DNA from: Legionellales bacterium
GTDB taxonomy: Bacteria > Pseudomonadota > Gammaproteobacteria > JAHCLG01
Direction: 5' to 3'
DNA length: 64,000 nucleotides
Assembly (NCBI GenBank): GCA_026125385.1
Contig: JAHCLG010000011.1
Span: 1 to 64,000, forward strand
Shown: in pieces, positions 37,946 through 47,802 of the stretch
Numbering within the stretch: position 1 is the first letter of the stretch
How the letters are laid out: each line of letters begins with the position of its first letter
Made by a program: the position numbers and the translations under genes
Notes under the pieces: model-generated
Told to the model about the DNA's origin: nothing
The model's input: only the letters and a program-made list of their open reading frames with translations
The model's database searches: none

Positions 37946-40900
37946 ATGAATTTAGAAGAATTTTACCAATCTTTGAATAACTACCATAAAGCATTTATTT
38001 TTTACCTTCTCAATATCAAAGAAAATTTTGCCTATGATGAAGAGATTTTGCCTGAGCAAGAAAATCAATTGATAAGGTGGTTTAAATATTTTGAGATAAA
38101 AATATCTTTAATGATTTTAGAAGGAATTATCGATGCCTTTACAGAGAAAGGTGATACACCTCCAATCCAATATCTCAATTTAATGAAAAAGTTTCTTGAA
38201 GAAGTAAGCAACCTCATTCCACAAGAAGAAATCGCCAGAACAACGTTTGATCATTATTTATTGCTGATTACTGCTTTCATTCACTTACTTAATGTGGATC
38301 CGAGCAATAAAGATTACTATCTTGCTAAAATAGCTACCCTTATTCATCAGAACATTCCTAATGACTATCACATAGAATACAGGCTGGCGCCAAGTTTACT
38401 TTCTATAAAAAACCCCTCCCATCGAAATGAACTTTCACAAGCAATAAATCACCACAAAACTTTTCTAAAAATGTCCTATGATTTAAATAATCCAAACTAT
38501 TTTGAATGTTTAATTAAACATATACATGAAATAACTCAACTATCTACACTCACTTGGATACAACCTCTACTTGAAAGCTCTAACCACAGTATAGAAATAG
38601 ATGAAGAGCAAATTACCGAACTTCTAAAAATACTTATCTCCAAAAACGATAGTGAAACTCATTTAATTATACAGCATATTCTATTTTTAATTATACAAAA
38701 AAATATTGCCAATTCGACCGATAAAAAAGAATCTTTTAAAAAACTATTAACTGATTATTTTTCTTCTTTTGTGAAAACTTATAAAGAAAAACTATCGGAA
38801 ACCAATTGGAACCAGCTACCAAACTCAATGATAGTTCTCTTTGATATCACCTTTAAACTACTGAATTTAATATCGCCAAATATCAGTATAAATGACTTTA
38901 ACACCATCATGAGCACCATAGATATAGAATTGTTCTGTATCGAAAACCAAGTGCCAGACATTAAATTATCCTATTATTTATTACGTATTACCTGTGATAA
39001 AAGCTTTGAATTGCCAAGTTTAAATAAAACTGATGGTATGATCCATGAGCCAAATGATATTATATTTTCATCTAAATTTTTGGGTAAACAGTTTATCAAT
39101 CTAAATAAATCACTTATTAAAACACTCAATTCTCTTGCGCCAGAGTCAATTCCGTCAAGTATTTTTTCACTAATACTGCTTAGATCAAACCCTAAAGAAA
39201 TAATTGAATTTTATTATCAATGTGGGAAAATCAATCAACAAGTAGAAGATTACCAGAAAATTGATGTAGACTATTTTTTTATAGAAAACTACAGAAAAAT
39301 TTGTTTTATCATGGATTTATTGGGTGATGAAAATGCTATTTATTGCTTGAATAAAAAATTAAAAGACAATCTGTTATCTTTAAATATATATTTAAGTCAT
39401 CTTCCAGTTTTTCAAGACTCTTTAACACCCAGCCTAAAAGCCACTATTCAAAATATATTAAATAATTTAAACGGCGATGAGTTATTAAATGATATCTTGC
39501 ACATATTTTCCTTATTGCATTTATATCTAAAAAATATCGATTACGATCAAGAGTCTTTATTGAAAAATTTAGTTTCTCTTGCTGACGTGCCTAATAAGAA
39601 CCAATTTACTGACATGCTAATGGAAGAAATAATTATACGCCATATGGGCATGAGCACAATAGATAATGACACAAATGATCGCATAAAAATAATTCAATTC
39701 TATAATGAATGTTACATGATTAATCAAGAAACAGAGCCTCATAATCGAACCAACTTCATAATATTTTTTGAAAACAGCTTGTGGAAAATTCTTTTCATCA
39801 GCAAGTTATTAACCATTAAACACGGTGTTAAAGATATCCAAAAAGCCATTAGTTTATTAAGTAACGAGCGCGGGACACATTCTTTATTGCCTTTAGAGAG
39901 ATATTTTAAACATATCCGTTTTACAATTTATTTTTTAAATAACTCTTTAGACACAGTATTAAAAAACATAATGGCAAAAATTATGGAATCTACAGATCAT
40001 AATAAAATATTATCCGAATTTTTGAGCTTGTATCGTTTGTTACTATTATATACATCCTCAGCAGGCTATCCACCCAGCAGCATAATATTAAAAACATACT
40101 TACTTGAGCTAGCGGAGAACAGTTCCAGTCTCAAACATTTTAGTCAAAATTTAATGAGAGACATAATCACGATTTTACTTCCAGAAGAAAATTTAACTGA
40201 TGTTCAAATCACCCAAATATTTGAAAATATCGATGAAAAAAGATTGGTTAAACTATTTTCAGCTTCACAAAAAATGCAAAACGATCAATTTCGTGATGTT
40301 TTTTTTAGCTTCTTAAAGCGCGATTTGCTGGGAAATAGTGTTCACCAAGCTCAAGATATTCCTCAATCTCAAGCAATGATAACCTTACAGCAGCATAATG
40401 AAAATATCAGAAAAATACTTCTTGAAAACGACATCGATCCCACAGTTGCTTTAAATTATGAACCATGTTTTGAATTCATTGTTTCTGAAGCTCCAACTAG
40501 CAGTCTTGAAAATGAAGATAATCAAAAAACGCCATGGATAGTATTATGGAATTATTTTAGACAAATTGATTTAGCTATTTCACAGAGCTTAAGCAATAAT
40601 CAAAGTCAATTATCAGGACAAAAAAATGACAAAATACTTAAAAAAATACAAGAATATTATCAGAGCCTGTCTAAACAGATTTCTTCTCAGCACTCTGGAG
40701 TAACACCAACTAGCGAACACATTTTCTCGACACTTACTAGGGAAAATAATAAGCAATTATTAATAAAAGCCAATAAAAAAATAACTGGTTTTTTAGAGGA
40801 AAATCCCACAACATCTCTACGTGAGTTCATGCAGCATTATAACCAGCAAATAATTCTTATGGAGGAAAATTTTCAACATACAACCACCTCTAAAAAAAAC

Positions 40901-41836
40901 AGAAACTCGACAAATTTTCATTATTTTAGAGCATTACAATGGAAAAAATCCGATCCTGATACATTATTCCTGGGTGACTATGTTGGATGCTGTCTTGCGA
41001 CTGACGCCCCGCAATTCCCAGCTATGATACAACGTAGAATGGATGATGCGATGTTATTTCATGTCGTTATCGACCTAGGCACTCAAAAGCCATGTGCACT
41101 CATTTGGCTTTATCTTGCTACTACCTCTAATAATCAAATCGTTTTAGTGGCTAATTTTTTTGAGGTCAATGCCAAATATGGAAGTAAAAAATCATTACGC
41201 TTGGGGATTTTAGATGGTTTATTAAAGTTTACCGAACAATATTTAAAGGATAATCCCAAAATTAAAAATTTTTATATGAATAAATTAACCTATGGTTGGA
41301 ACAACGGTGATTTAAATGCGTATTCCACTGAAATCACTACTACTCTTAATGATAAAGTGGGAGGTGGATTAACCCTCAGAAAAAATGCTGATCATCTAAA
41401 AACTACCGATACATATTATCTTGTATCACTGAAACCAAATACTACTTTCCATATTTTTTCAGAGGAAATACTGAATAAATCAATTAACATAACATGTATC
41501 AATGTGCGAGAAAAAATTACCGCATCCATTCAGGAACACATTAATCAAAACCCCAACTCTCACTCCCTAAATAGTACAAAAGATCATATTATTAAAAAAT
41601 ATATATTTCAGCTTAGCTATTTTTTCAAATCCCCATTGAATCAAAATGAACAACTAATAGCACTGATCCGCGAACAATATGAATTTTGTTTAAAAAGTTC
41701 TTCCTTACAGATTTATCATCGCAACTTCTTATGCAACTCATGGAGCAACGCCAATATCTCAGCGCCTCCTTCCGATACTCCTAACACTCAAAGTTATTGC
41801 AATGAACATCGTTTAATAAAGCAATTCAGAAAATAA
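37946..41836 (+). CDS. 1296-residue protein of unknown function, effector candidate
   Basis: The ATG at 37946 has no clear Shine-Dalgarno site. The first 900 residues are Lys/Asn/Ile/Leu-rich, almost wholly helical by eye and without recognisable repeats, signal peptide or membrane helix. Residues about 1000-1165 look like a separate compact domain: FLGDYVGCCLATDAP (Cys1015-Cys1016), FHVVIDLGTQKPCALIWLYL, VANFFEVNAKYGSKKSLRLG and NKLTYGWNNGDLN. This strand-helix pattern distantly recalls GNAT-type acyltransferase domains, but I cannot confirm it. Base composition is more AT-rich than the flanking genes. It stands alone between rlmH and glpD with a PmrA-like promoter, so a secreted effector is the best guess. 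Confidence 0.8.
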   Translation: MNLEEFYQSLNNYHKAFIFYLLNIKENFAYDEEILPEQENQLIRWFKYFEIKISLMILEGIIDAFTEKGDTPPIQYLNLMKKFLEEVSNLIPQEEIARTTFDHYLLLITAFIHLLNVDPSNKDYYLAKIATLIHQNIPNDYHIEYRLAPSLLSIKNPSHRNELSQAINHHKTFLKMSYDLNNPNYFECLIKHIHEITQLSTLTWIQPLLESSNHSIEIDEEQITELLKILISKNDSETHLIIQHILFLIIQKNIANSTDKKESFKKLLTDYFSSFVKTYKEKLSETNWNQLPNSMIVLFDITFKLLNLISPNISINDFNTIMSTIDIELFCIENQVPDIKLSYYLLRITCDKSFELPSLNKTDGMIHEPNDIIFSSKFLGKQFINLNKSLIKTLNSLAPESIPSSIFSLILLRSNPKEIIEFYYQCGKINQQVEDYQKIDVDYFFIENYRKICFIMDLLGDENAIYCLNKKLKDNLLSLNIYLSHLPVFQDSLTPSLKATIQNILNNLNGDELLNDILHIFSLLHLYLKNIDYDQESLLKNLVSLADVPNKNQFTDMLMEEIIIRHMGMSTIDNDTNDRIKIIQFYNECYMINQETEPHNRTNFIIFFENSLWKILFISKLLTIKHGVKDIQKAISLLSNERGTHSLLPLERYFKHIRFTIYFLNNSLDTVLKNIMAKIMESTDHNKILSEFLSLYRLLLLYTSSAGYPPSSIILKTYLLELAENSSSLKHFSQNLMRDIITILLPEENLTDVQITQIFENIDEKRLVKLFSASQKMQNDQFRDVFFSFLKRDLLGNSVHQAQDIPQSQAMITLQQHNENIRKILLENDIDPTVALNYEPCFEFIVSEAPTSSLENEDNQKTPWIVLWNYFRQIDLAISQSLSNNQSQLSGQKNDKILKKIQEYYQSLSKQISSQHSGVTPTSEHIFSTLTRENNKQLLIKANKKITGFLEENPTTSLREFMQHYNQQIILMEENFQHTTTSKKNRNSTNFHYFRALQWKKSDPDTLFLGDYVGCCLATDAPQFPAMIQRRMDDAMLFHVVIDLGTQKPCALIWLYLATTSNNQIVLVANFFEVNAKYGSKKSLRLGILDGLLKFTEQYLKDNPKIKNFYMNKLTYGWNNGDLNAYSTEITTTLNDKVGGGLTLRKNADHLKTTDTYYLVSLKPNTTFHIFSEEILNKSINITCINVREKITASIQEHINQNPNSHSLNSTKDHIIKKYIFQLSYFFKSPLNQNEQLIALIREQYEFCLKSSSLQIYHRNFLCNSWSNANISAPPSDTPNTQSYCNEHRLIKQFRK

Positions 41837-41891
41837 ACTTACACTTTAACACCCATGAATTGAAGTTGGAAGCAGTAATAAATTGTAGGTT

Positions 41892-42016
41892 ATACTCAAA
41901 ACGATTGGATTTTAGGCGAGGCGCCGAGTTAAAGATACGAAGAAGTGTATACTGAATACAATCCCTCCGTAGCTTTAACTCGGCAACAAAGCCTAAAATT
42001 CAAGCGTGAAGAGTAT
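41892..42016. repeat. Nested palindromic intergenic element, copy C
   Basis: This 125-bp copy has the best-preserved inner stem: CCGAGTTAAAG pairs perfectly with CTTTAACTCGG. Ends are ATACTC/GAGTAT and ATTTTAGGC/GCCTAAAAT, with the apical hairpin TGTAT-ACTGA-ATACA. It lies in the 316-base gap between the 1296-residue gene and glpD. The rest of the gap holds nothing I can assign. Confidence 0.8.
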
Positions 42017-42152
42017 AGATTAAGCAACGTGATACTCAACATGCTTGAAGACGCTATCACCACAAAAAGTAAAAATGCCTCATCTTCTCGTTGGCAAAAC
42101 CCTTCCAACCCATTACAATTTTCACCAATCTCATCCTGTCACAGGTTAAGTC

Positions 42153-43643
42153 ATGACAACCAAACCTCAATTCGATATTGCCATTATCGGTGGTGGCATT
42201 AATGGTACGGGGATAGCGGTGGAAGCGGCTTTGCGGGGATTATCGGTATTGTTATGTGAGCAAAGCGATTTAGCCAGTGGCACTTCTTCAGCGAGTACGA
42301 AATTAATTCATGGTGGTTTGCGCTATTTAGAACACTATGAATTTCGTTTAGTGCGCGAAGCCCTCAGCGAGCGTGAAGTTTTATTACGTAAAGCGCCCCA
42401 TTTAATTTACCCATTAACCTTTATTTTACCGCATGCCCAGCATTTACGATCGAAATGGCTGATTCGCGCGGGTTTATTTTTATATGATCATCTGGGTAAG
42501 CGCAAATTTTTAAATAAAAGTGCCATGCTTTCGCTAAAACATCATCCTGCAGGAACTTTATTGCAGCCAAGCTTTACCAGCGCTTTTCAATATACGGATT
42601 GCTGGGTGGATGATGCGAGATTAGTGATTGCGAATGCCATGCAAGCGCGCGATTTAGGCGCTTCCATTCACACCTACACACAGTTTGAAAAGATCGAACG
42701 CTTTAACCATCATTGGCAACTCACCTGTGTTTCATCCCAGCAAGTACGCACCCAATATTCGGCAAAACTATTAATTAATGCCAGTGGTCCCTGGATTTCT
42801 CAGGTACAACACGATTTATTGCATTTACCCACTCACCATACCACGACACTGAGTAAAGGCAGTCATATTATCGTTAATAAATTATTTAACGAAGAGTTTG
42901 CTTTTATTTTACAACATGACGATAAGCGCATTGTCTTTGTGATCCCTTATCAACAGCATTTTACTCTGATTGGCACGACCGACGTGGCTTATACGGGTGA
43001 TCCACGCAACGCTGCGATCACTCCAGACGAAATTGATTATTTATGTGCGATCACCAATCAATATTTACGGACACGCTTAACATCACAAGATGTGCGTTTT
43101 AGCTATGCGGGAGTACGCCCACTCCTGCAAAATCAAGCAGAAAATTTAGCGCAATTAACTCGGGAATATGCCTTAGAGCTTAATACCGAACAAGCACCTT
43201 TATTATCGGTATTGGGCGGAAAAATCACGACGTATCGTCGACTTGCTGAAGAAGCTTTCCATAAAATTCACACTTTTTTTCCCGAAGCCAAGCTAACCTC
43301 TTCCGAAAATCTTCCGTTGCCTGGTGGAGAATTTAATTACTTCGATCGCCAAGGGTTTATTCAGTCGTGTCTTAAAACTTACTCCGCATTTCCACCGCAT
43401 TTTATCCTGCGCCTCTTGCAGCAGTATGGTACAAATATTTCAACTGTGTTAAAGAAGGCTACACAATTAAAAGATTTAGGCCGTGATTTTGGCCACTCGT
43501 TATGCGCGCAAGAAATTGACTATTTAATCCAGCACGAATGGGCACAAACCGCTGAGGATATTTTATGGCGCCGTACCAAACTCGGTTTGCATTATACCCC
43601 AGAGCAAAAAGCACAATTACAAAACTACTTGGCAAACTTGTAA
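42153..43643 (+). CDS. glpD: Aerobic glycerol-3-phosphate dehydrogenase GlpD
   Basis: GlpD is a membrane-associated FAD enzyme that oxidises glycerol 3-phosphate to DHAP and feeds electrons to quinone. The FAD-binding start is IAIIGGGINGTGIAVEAALRG, followed by SGTSSASTKLIHGGLRYLEH, typical of GlpD, and the GGKITTYRRLAEEAF C-terminal segment. The length is 496 residues. No glpF, glpK or glpR is beside it. ATG at 42153 is used. Confidence 0.95.
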   Translation: MTTKPQFDIAIIGGGINGTGIAVEAALRGLSVLLCEQSDLASGTSSASTKLIHGGLRYLEHYEFRLVREALSEREVLLRKAPHLIYPLTFILPHAQHLRSKWLIRAGLFLYDHLGKRKFLNKSAMLSLKHHPAGTLLQPSFTSAFQYTDCWVDDARLVIANAMQARDLGASIHTYTQFEKIERFNHHWQLTCVSSQQVRTQYSAKLLINASGPWISQVQHDLLHLPTHHTTTLSKGSHIIVNKLFNEEFAFILQHDDKRIVFVIPYQQHFTLIGTTDVAYTGDPRNAAITPDEIDYLCAITNQYLRTRLTSQDVRFSYAGVRPLLQNQAENLAQLTREYALELNTEQAPLLSVLGGKITTYRRLAEEAFHKIHTFFPEAKLTSSENLPLPGGEFNYFDRQGFIQSCLKTYSAFPPHFILRLLQQYGTNISTVLKKATQLKDLGRDFGHSLCAQEIDYLIQHEWAQTAEDILWRRTKLGLHYTPEQKAQLQNYLANL

Positions 43644-43703
43644 AATCAAAATTGGTAGCGTATAACTAGCGCTTTGTTAATTAGTAAGGTAGTAACTTTA
43701 GTA

Positions 43704-45449
43704 ATGAATGGGCACACATGGTATAGCGCCGTTTGTCAAGGCGCAATGAATCTTTGTGATCATATTGAATATCTAAATAAAATTAATATATTTCCCATTG
43801 CCGATGGCGATACTGGAAATAATTTACAATCGCTGATGCGTAGCCTCTTAGATTATGGGCAGGCCAATGAATCGTTTTATCTCACGGCGGAATCGCTGGC
43901 TAAAGCGGCGTTAATTGGCGCTCGCGGCAATTCTGGCACCCTGCTCTGCCAATTTTATTTTGGCTTACTTAATCCTCAACAAAAACCTGCGGTGATTAGC
44001 ATTACTGAATTTTGTGATAGCGTAATTAATGCCGCTCAATCTGCAAGACAAGCCATAGAAAATCCAACCGATGGTACCATGCTCAGTATTTTTGATGCCT
44101 GGGCTAACGGTTGTAAACAAAAATTACGCCATTGTAAAAATTTCCAAGATTTTTTTAATCACACCATGGATTTAGTCCAAAAAGCACTAAACAATACTCA
44201 ATATCAACTGGATATTTTATCTCGTGCTGGTGTGGTAGATGCTGGCGCGCAAGGCATCGTATTTTTTATTCAAGGGATCACCGATTATTTTAATCAAAAT
44301 TTTTATTTTCAAAAAAGCCAAGCACAACAATACCAAGTCAGTGAAAAACTTCATGAAGTCACGACAAAACCTCAATTTCGTTATTGCAGTGAAGTGATCG
44401 TAAATCATTTAACTTGCTCCATCGATGAAATAAAAACTCTGTTACGCCCGTTTGGCGATTCATTGGCGATCGCTGGCGATTCTCAGCAAGCGCGTTTTCA
44501 TTTTCACACCAACGATCCTCATGTATTCATAGAAATACTCGAGAATCATGCAGATATTAAACAGCAAAAAGTCGACGACATGCTCAAGCAATTTGAATTG
44601 CAAACAATGCCTCCACAAAAAATTGCGCTCGTTACCGACTCCAATGCCGATATTCCCCGCGAATTACTCGATAAATATCATATTCATGTATTACCCTTAG
44701 AAGTATTTATTGACGATCAAGCCTATTTAGATCGTCTCACCTTACAAAGCGATCGGGTATATCAAGCATTACTGCAAAAAAAACGTTTACAAACCTCAAG
44801 CCCAAGTACTCTGGTGATTGAAAAACAATTAAGCTTACTGGCTAAACATTATGAACAAATTTTAATTATTCCCATCGCCAAACAATTAAGTGGCACGTAC
44901 GATCGCATTAAAGGCGTTGCCGAGAATTTGGGCTTAAATTATCATATTGTCGATAGTCGCTTAAGTTCCATTGCCCAAGGATTATTAGTATTAAAAGCGG
45001 CGGAATGGATAGCACAACAACAACCACTGCCCACTATTCTTAAACAGCTTGAAACTTTAATTAAAAAAACCCGTATTTATGTTGCAGTCGAAGATATTAA
45101 TTATATGATACAACTCGGTCGTATCAGTCATACGGCTGGTAAGATAATTAATTTATTGCGGTTAAAACCAATTATTAGTTTATCTCCCGAAGGTAACGGC
45201 AGGGTTTATGGAAAAGCGATTGGCTTTAAACGCGCTTTTAATAAAATAAAAAAAATTGCCATCCAATCCAAACCGCAACGCTATGCTATTGTTCATGCGA
45301 ACAACGATTCCGCAGCTCAACAATTAGCTATGGAATTAACTCACTCATTAAATCAGCCACCGGAATACATCATGCCCGTATCCAGTGCCATCGGCATTCA
45401 TGCAGGCCCCGGTTGTATTGCCGTGGGTTTAATTGAGGAAGGTGTATGA
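43704..45449 (+). CDS. Fused DAK2-DegV protein (fatty acid kinase FakA-FakB type)
   Basis: The N-terminal 200 residues form a DAK2/DhaL kinase domain (FPIADGDTGNNLQSLMRSL, LIGARGNSGTLLCQF, DAGAQGIVFFIQG). A middle domain follows, and from about residue 305 a DegV/FakB lipid-binding domain: LVTDSNADIPRELL, QTSSPST, AKQLSGTYDRIKG and the late VEDINYMIQLGRIS. In Firmicutes FakA and FakB are separate and together phosphorylate exogenous fatty acids. Here a single 581-residue chain holds both. ATG at 43704 is chosen over the upstream TTG. It overlaps the next gene by four bases. Confidence 0.88.
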   Translation: MNGHTWYSAVCQGAMNLCDHIEYLNKINIFPIADGDTGNNLQSLMRSLLDYGQANESFYLTAESLAKAALIGARGNSGTLLCQFYFGLLNPQQKPAVISITEFCDSVINAAQSARQAIENPTDGTMLSIFDAWANGCKQKLRHCKNFQDFFNHTMDLVQKALNNTQYQLDILSRAGVVDAGAQGIVFFIQGITDYFNQNFYFQKSQAQQYQVSEKLHEVTTKPQFRYCSEVIVNHLTCSIDEIKTLLRPFGDSLAIAGDSQQARFHFHTNDPHVFIEILENHADIKQQKVDDMLKQFELQTMPPQKIALVTDSNADIPRELLDKYHIHVLPLEVFIDDQAYLDRLTLQSDRVYQALLQKKRLQTSSPSTLVIEKQLSLLAKHYEQILIIPIAKQLSGTYDRIKGVAENLGLNYHIVDSRLSSIAQGLLVLKAAEWIAQQQPLPTILKQLETLIKKTRIYVAVEDINYMIQLGRISHTAGKIINLLRLKPIISLSPEGNGRVYGKAIGFKRAFNKIKKIAIQSKPQRYAIVHANNDSAAQQLAMELTHSLNQPPEYIMPVSSAIGIHAGPGCIAVGLIEEGV

Positions 45450-46219
45450 TTATTGCCATTTTTTCCGTGGTATTATTTTTTCATGTAGTATTTTTTTTAG
45501 CGCTCAAACTCCAGGATAATAGTATTGCCGATATTGCCTGGGGATTGGGCTTCATTCTATTTTCAAGCGTATTGTATTGGCAAAGCGACACACCCAATCC
45601 AACATTACTCACTATCACCGTATTAATTGGACTATGGGGCATGCGATTATCCCTGCATATTTTGTGGCGCAAGCGCGGTCAGGGGGAAGATTTTCGCTAC
45701 CAAGAATGGCGAAAACAATGGCAACATTTTTTTAAATTAAAAACGTATTTAAAAATTTTTATGTTGCAAATGTTCATTCTGTTTTTTATTGCGCTGCCTT
45801 GTACGGTTAGCTATTTATTCCCGCAATCACTCACCTTAAGCGCTGGGTTTGGAATAACACTCAGTGTAATCGGTTTAATTTACGAAGCATTAGCCGATTA
45901 TCAACTCGTCATGTTTAAACGCCACAACAAAACTACGCAAAAAATTATCACCACAGGTTTATGGGCATATTCAAGACATCCGAATTATTTTGGGGAAGCC
46001 TGTTTTTGGTGGGGGATCGGCATCATGAATTTAAGCAATGACTATTGGTATTTAAGTTTGTTAAGCCCCATCATTATCACTGTGCTTTTACGATTTGTAT
46101 CGGGTGTGCCCTTGCTAGAACAAAAATATCAGCATAATATAGAATTCCAGCGTTATAAACGCAGCACGTCTTGTATGCTACCTAATCCATTTAAAAGGAA
46201 AGAACATGAAAGATCTTAA
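45446..46219 (+). CDS. DUF1295 membrane protein (steroid 5-alpha-reductase-like)
   Basis: A 257-residue polytopic membrane protein. The DUF1295 pattern is clear: IADIAWGLGFILFS, LWGMRLSLHILWRKRGQGEDFRY split over two segments, then GLWAYSRHPNYFGEACFWWGIG and the end segment GVPLLEQKYQ. Relatives are isoprenylcysteine-methyltransferase/reductase-like membrane enzymes whose substrate is unknown. It overlaps both neighbours (4 and 14 bases), so it is translated together with the fatty acid kinase gene. Confidence 0.88.
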   Translation: MIIAIFSVVLFFHVVFFLALKLQDNSIADIAWGLGFILFSSVLYWQSDTPNPTLLTITVLIGLWGMRLSLHILWRKRGQGEDFRYQEWRKQWQHFFKLKTYLKIFMLQMFILFFIALPCTVSYLFPQSLTLSAGFGITLSVIGLIYEALADYQLVMFKRHNKTTQKIITTGLWAYSRHPNYFGEACFWWGIGIMNLSNDYWYLSLLSPIIITVLLRFVSGVPLLEQKYQHNIEFQRYKRSTSCMLPNPFKRKEHERS

Positions 46220-46601
46220 AACGATACTCATTGCTACCATAGTTTTTTTATTACTCGATGGAATTTGGTTAGGTTTTGTGGCCAAACAACTCTATATCGA
46301 TTCGATAGGGCATTTATTACGTTTAGAAAATGGTTCGATTAAACCGGATTGGTTGGGTGCATTAGTGGTTTATATTGCATTGATTGCAGGCCTAGTGATT
46401 TTTGTTTTACCGAAATCCACCAGCATCCCTTTTGCATTGTTATGGGGTGCATTATTTGGCTTTGTCACTTATGCCACCTATGATTTTACGAATCTTGCCG
46501 TACTCTCCAACTGGCCACTAAAAATTTCTATCATTGATGTGCTGTGGGGTATGACTATTTGCGCAGTTACCAGTGGTGTCTGCTATGCCTTAACTCGATA
46601 A
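46206..46601 (+). CDS. DUF2177 small membrane protein
   Basis: The 131-residue protein has four hydrophobic helices and the DUF2177 features LLDGIWLGFVAKQLY, WGALFGFVTYATYDFTNLAVL and a Trp-Pro in the last loop. DUF2177 genes often neighbour DUF1295 genes, as here. The function is unknown. Confidence 0.85.
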   Translation: MKDLKTILIATIVFLLLDGIWLGFVAKQLYIDSIGHLLRLENGSIKPDWLGALVVYIALIAGLVIFVLPKSTSIPFALLWGALFGFVTYATYDFTNLAVLSNWPLKISIIDVLWGMTICAVTSGVCYALTR

Positions 46602-46612
46602 TAATAATACTA

Positions 46613-46658
46613 TTTGCATTCATAAATTGATATGGGATAATGCCGGTTGGTTTACCAA
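46613..46658 (+). promoter_or_regulatory. Promoter and operator-like palindrome before the efflux pair
   Basis: TTTGCA (46613-46618) and GATAAT (46636-46641) are separated by 17 bases. Just downstream, TTGGT-TT-ACCAA (46647-46658) is a 12-base palindrome, a fitting site for a repressor of the RND genes. No regulator gene lies nearby. Confidence 0.4.
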
Positions 46659-46674
46659 ACGAAAGTTCATCGCT

Positions 46675-47802
46675 ATGTCAAAACGCATGACTATTATGAT
46701 CATTGTTCTAGTGATTGTTTTCGGCGGAATAGTCGCCTACAACTTTATTCGCTCCGCCATGATTAAACATTTTTTTGCGACGATGAAAATGCCTGCTGTG
46801 AGTATTTCTGCGAGTGTGGCCAAAGTTCAAGATTGGCCACATGAAATTCCGGCTGTCGGCACGCTGCTGGCGGTAAACGGTGTCGATGTTAGCTCGCAAG
46901 CCGCAGGACAAGTCACTGCCATTCATTTTCATTCTGGCGATGTAGTGACTGCTGGACAATCGCTCATTCAACTCGACGATAGCGAAGATGTGCAAACACT
47001 CAATAATTTTCAAGCACAATTACAACTCGCCAAAATTAGTTTTGATCGCCTAAAAACCTTGGTTTACAAAAATGCTTCTTCAAAATCCGATCTCGATCAG
47101 GCGAGTTCGCAATTAAAACAAGCGCAAGCGCAAGTCGATAAAACGCAAATCTTAATTAATTATAAAAATATTAAAGCCCCGTTTGCGGGAAAAGTGGGAA
47201 TACGCCATGTTAATTTAGGGCAATATGTTACTGCAGGAGAAACGTTAATTTCCTTGCAATCGCTTAATCCCTTATTTGTCGACTTTAATTTACCCGAACA
47301 AGCCTTAAGAAATATTCACACCGGTCAAGCGATTAAAGTCGTTAGCGATGCTTATCCTAATAAAATATTTACCGGTAAAATCACCGCCATCAATTCGCAG
47401 GTGGATATTAATACGCGCAATATTTTAATTCGCGGCGAAATTGCCAACGACGATAATTTATTATATCCAGGCATGTTTGCCAACGTAAATGTGGTGTTGC
47501 CCACCCAAAATAATGTCATCACCATTCCACAAACCGCGGTCACCTATAGTTTATATGGCAGCTCTGTCTATGTAATTAAAGAAAAAGTCGATCCTAAAAC
47601 GCAAGAAAAACAAAAAATTGCAGAACAAGTTTATGTTTCCACGGGTGATGAACGTGATAATCGCGTCGTGATTACAGAAGGCATTAAAGCAGGCGATGAA
47701 GTTGTGACCTCAGGACAATTAAAATTAGCCAACGGCACGCCCGTCACCATTAATAATTCTGTTAACCCCGAGACTTTAAAATTCCATGAAACGCTTTACT
47801 GA
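46675..47802 (+). CDS. RND efflux periplasmic adaptor protein
   Basis: A membrane-fusion protein of the AcrA/MexE family. An N-terminal anchor (MIIVLVIVFGGIVAYNFI) is followed by the first lipoyl half (DVSSQAAGQVTAIHFHSGDVV), a short coiled coil of about 50 residues, the second lipoyl half (IKAPFAGKVGIRHVNLGQYV) and the beta-barrel domain. No lipobox is present. ATG at 46675 gives 375 residues. It overlaps the pump gene by 17 bases. No outer-membrane channel gene follows, so a TolC-like partner must be elsewhere. Confidence 0.92.
   Translation: MSKRMTIMIIVLVIVFGGIVAYNFIRSAMIKHFFATMKMPAVSISASVAKVQDWPHEIPAVGTLLAVNGVDVSSQAAGQVTAIHFHSGDVVTAGQSLIQLDDSEDVQTLNNFQAQLQLAKISFDRLKTLVYKNASSKSDLDQASSQLKQAQAQVDKTQILINYKNIKAPFAGKVGIRHVNLGQYVTAGETLISLQSLNPLFVDFNLPEQALRNIHTGQAIKVVSDAYPNKIFTGKITAINSQVDINTRNILIRGEIANDDNLLYPGMFANVNVVLPTQNNVITIPQTAVTYSLYGSSVYVIKEKVDPKTQEKQKIAEQVYVSTGDERDNRVVITEGIKAGDEVVTSGQLKLANGTPVTINNSVNPETLKFHETLY

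Noticed and set aside
41945-42202. 85-residue open frame before glpD
   Set aside because: It runs through repeat copy C into glpD in another frame and has no ribosome site; it is chance.
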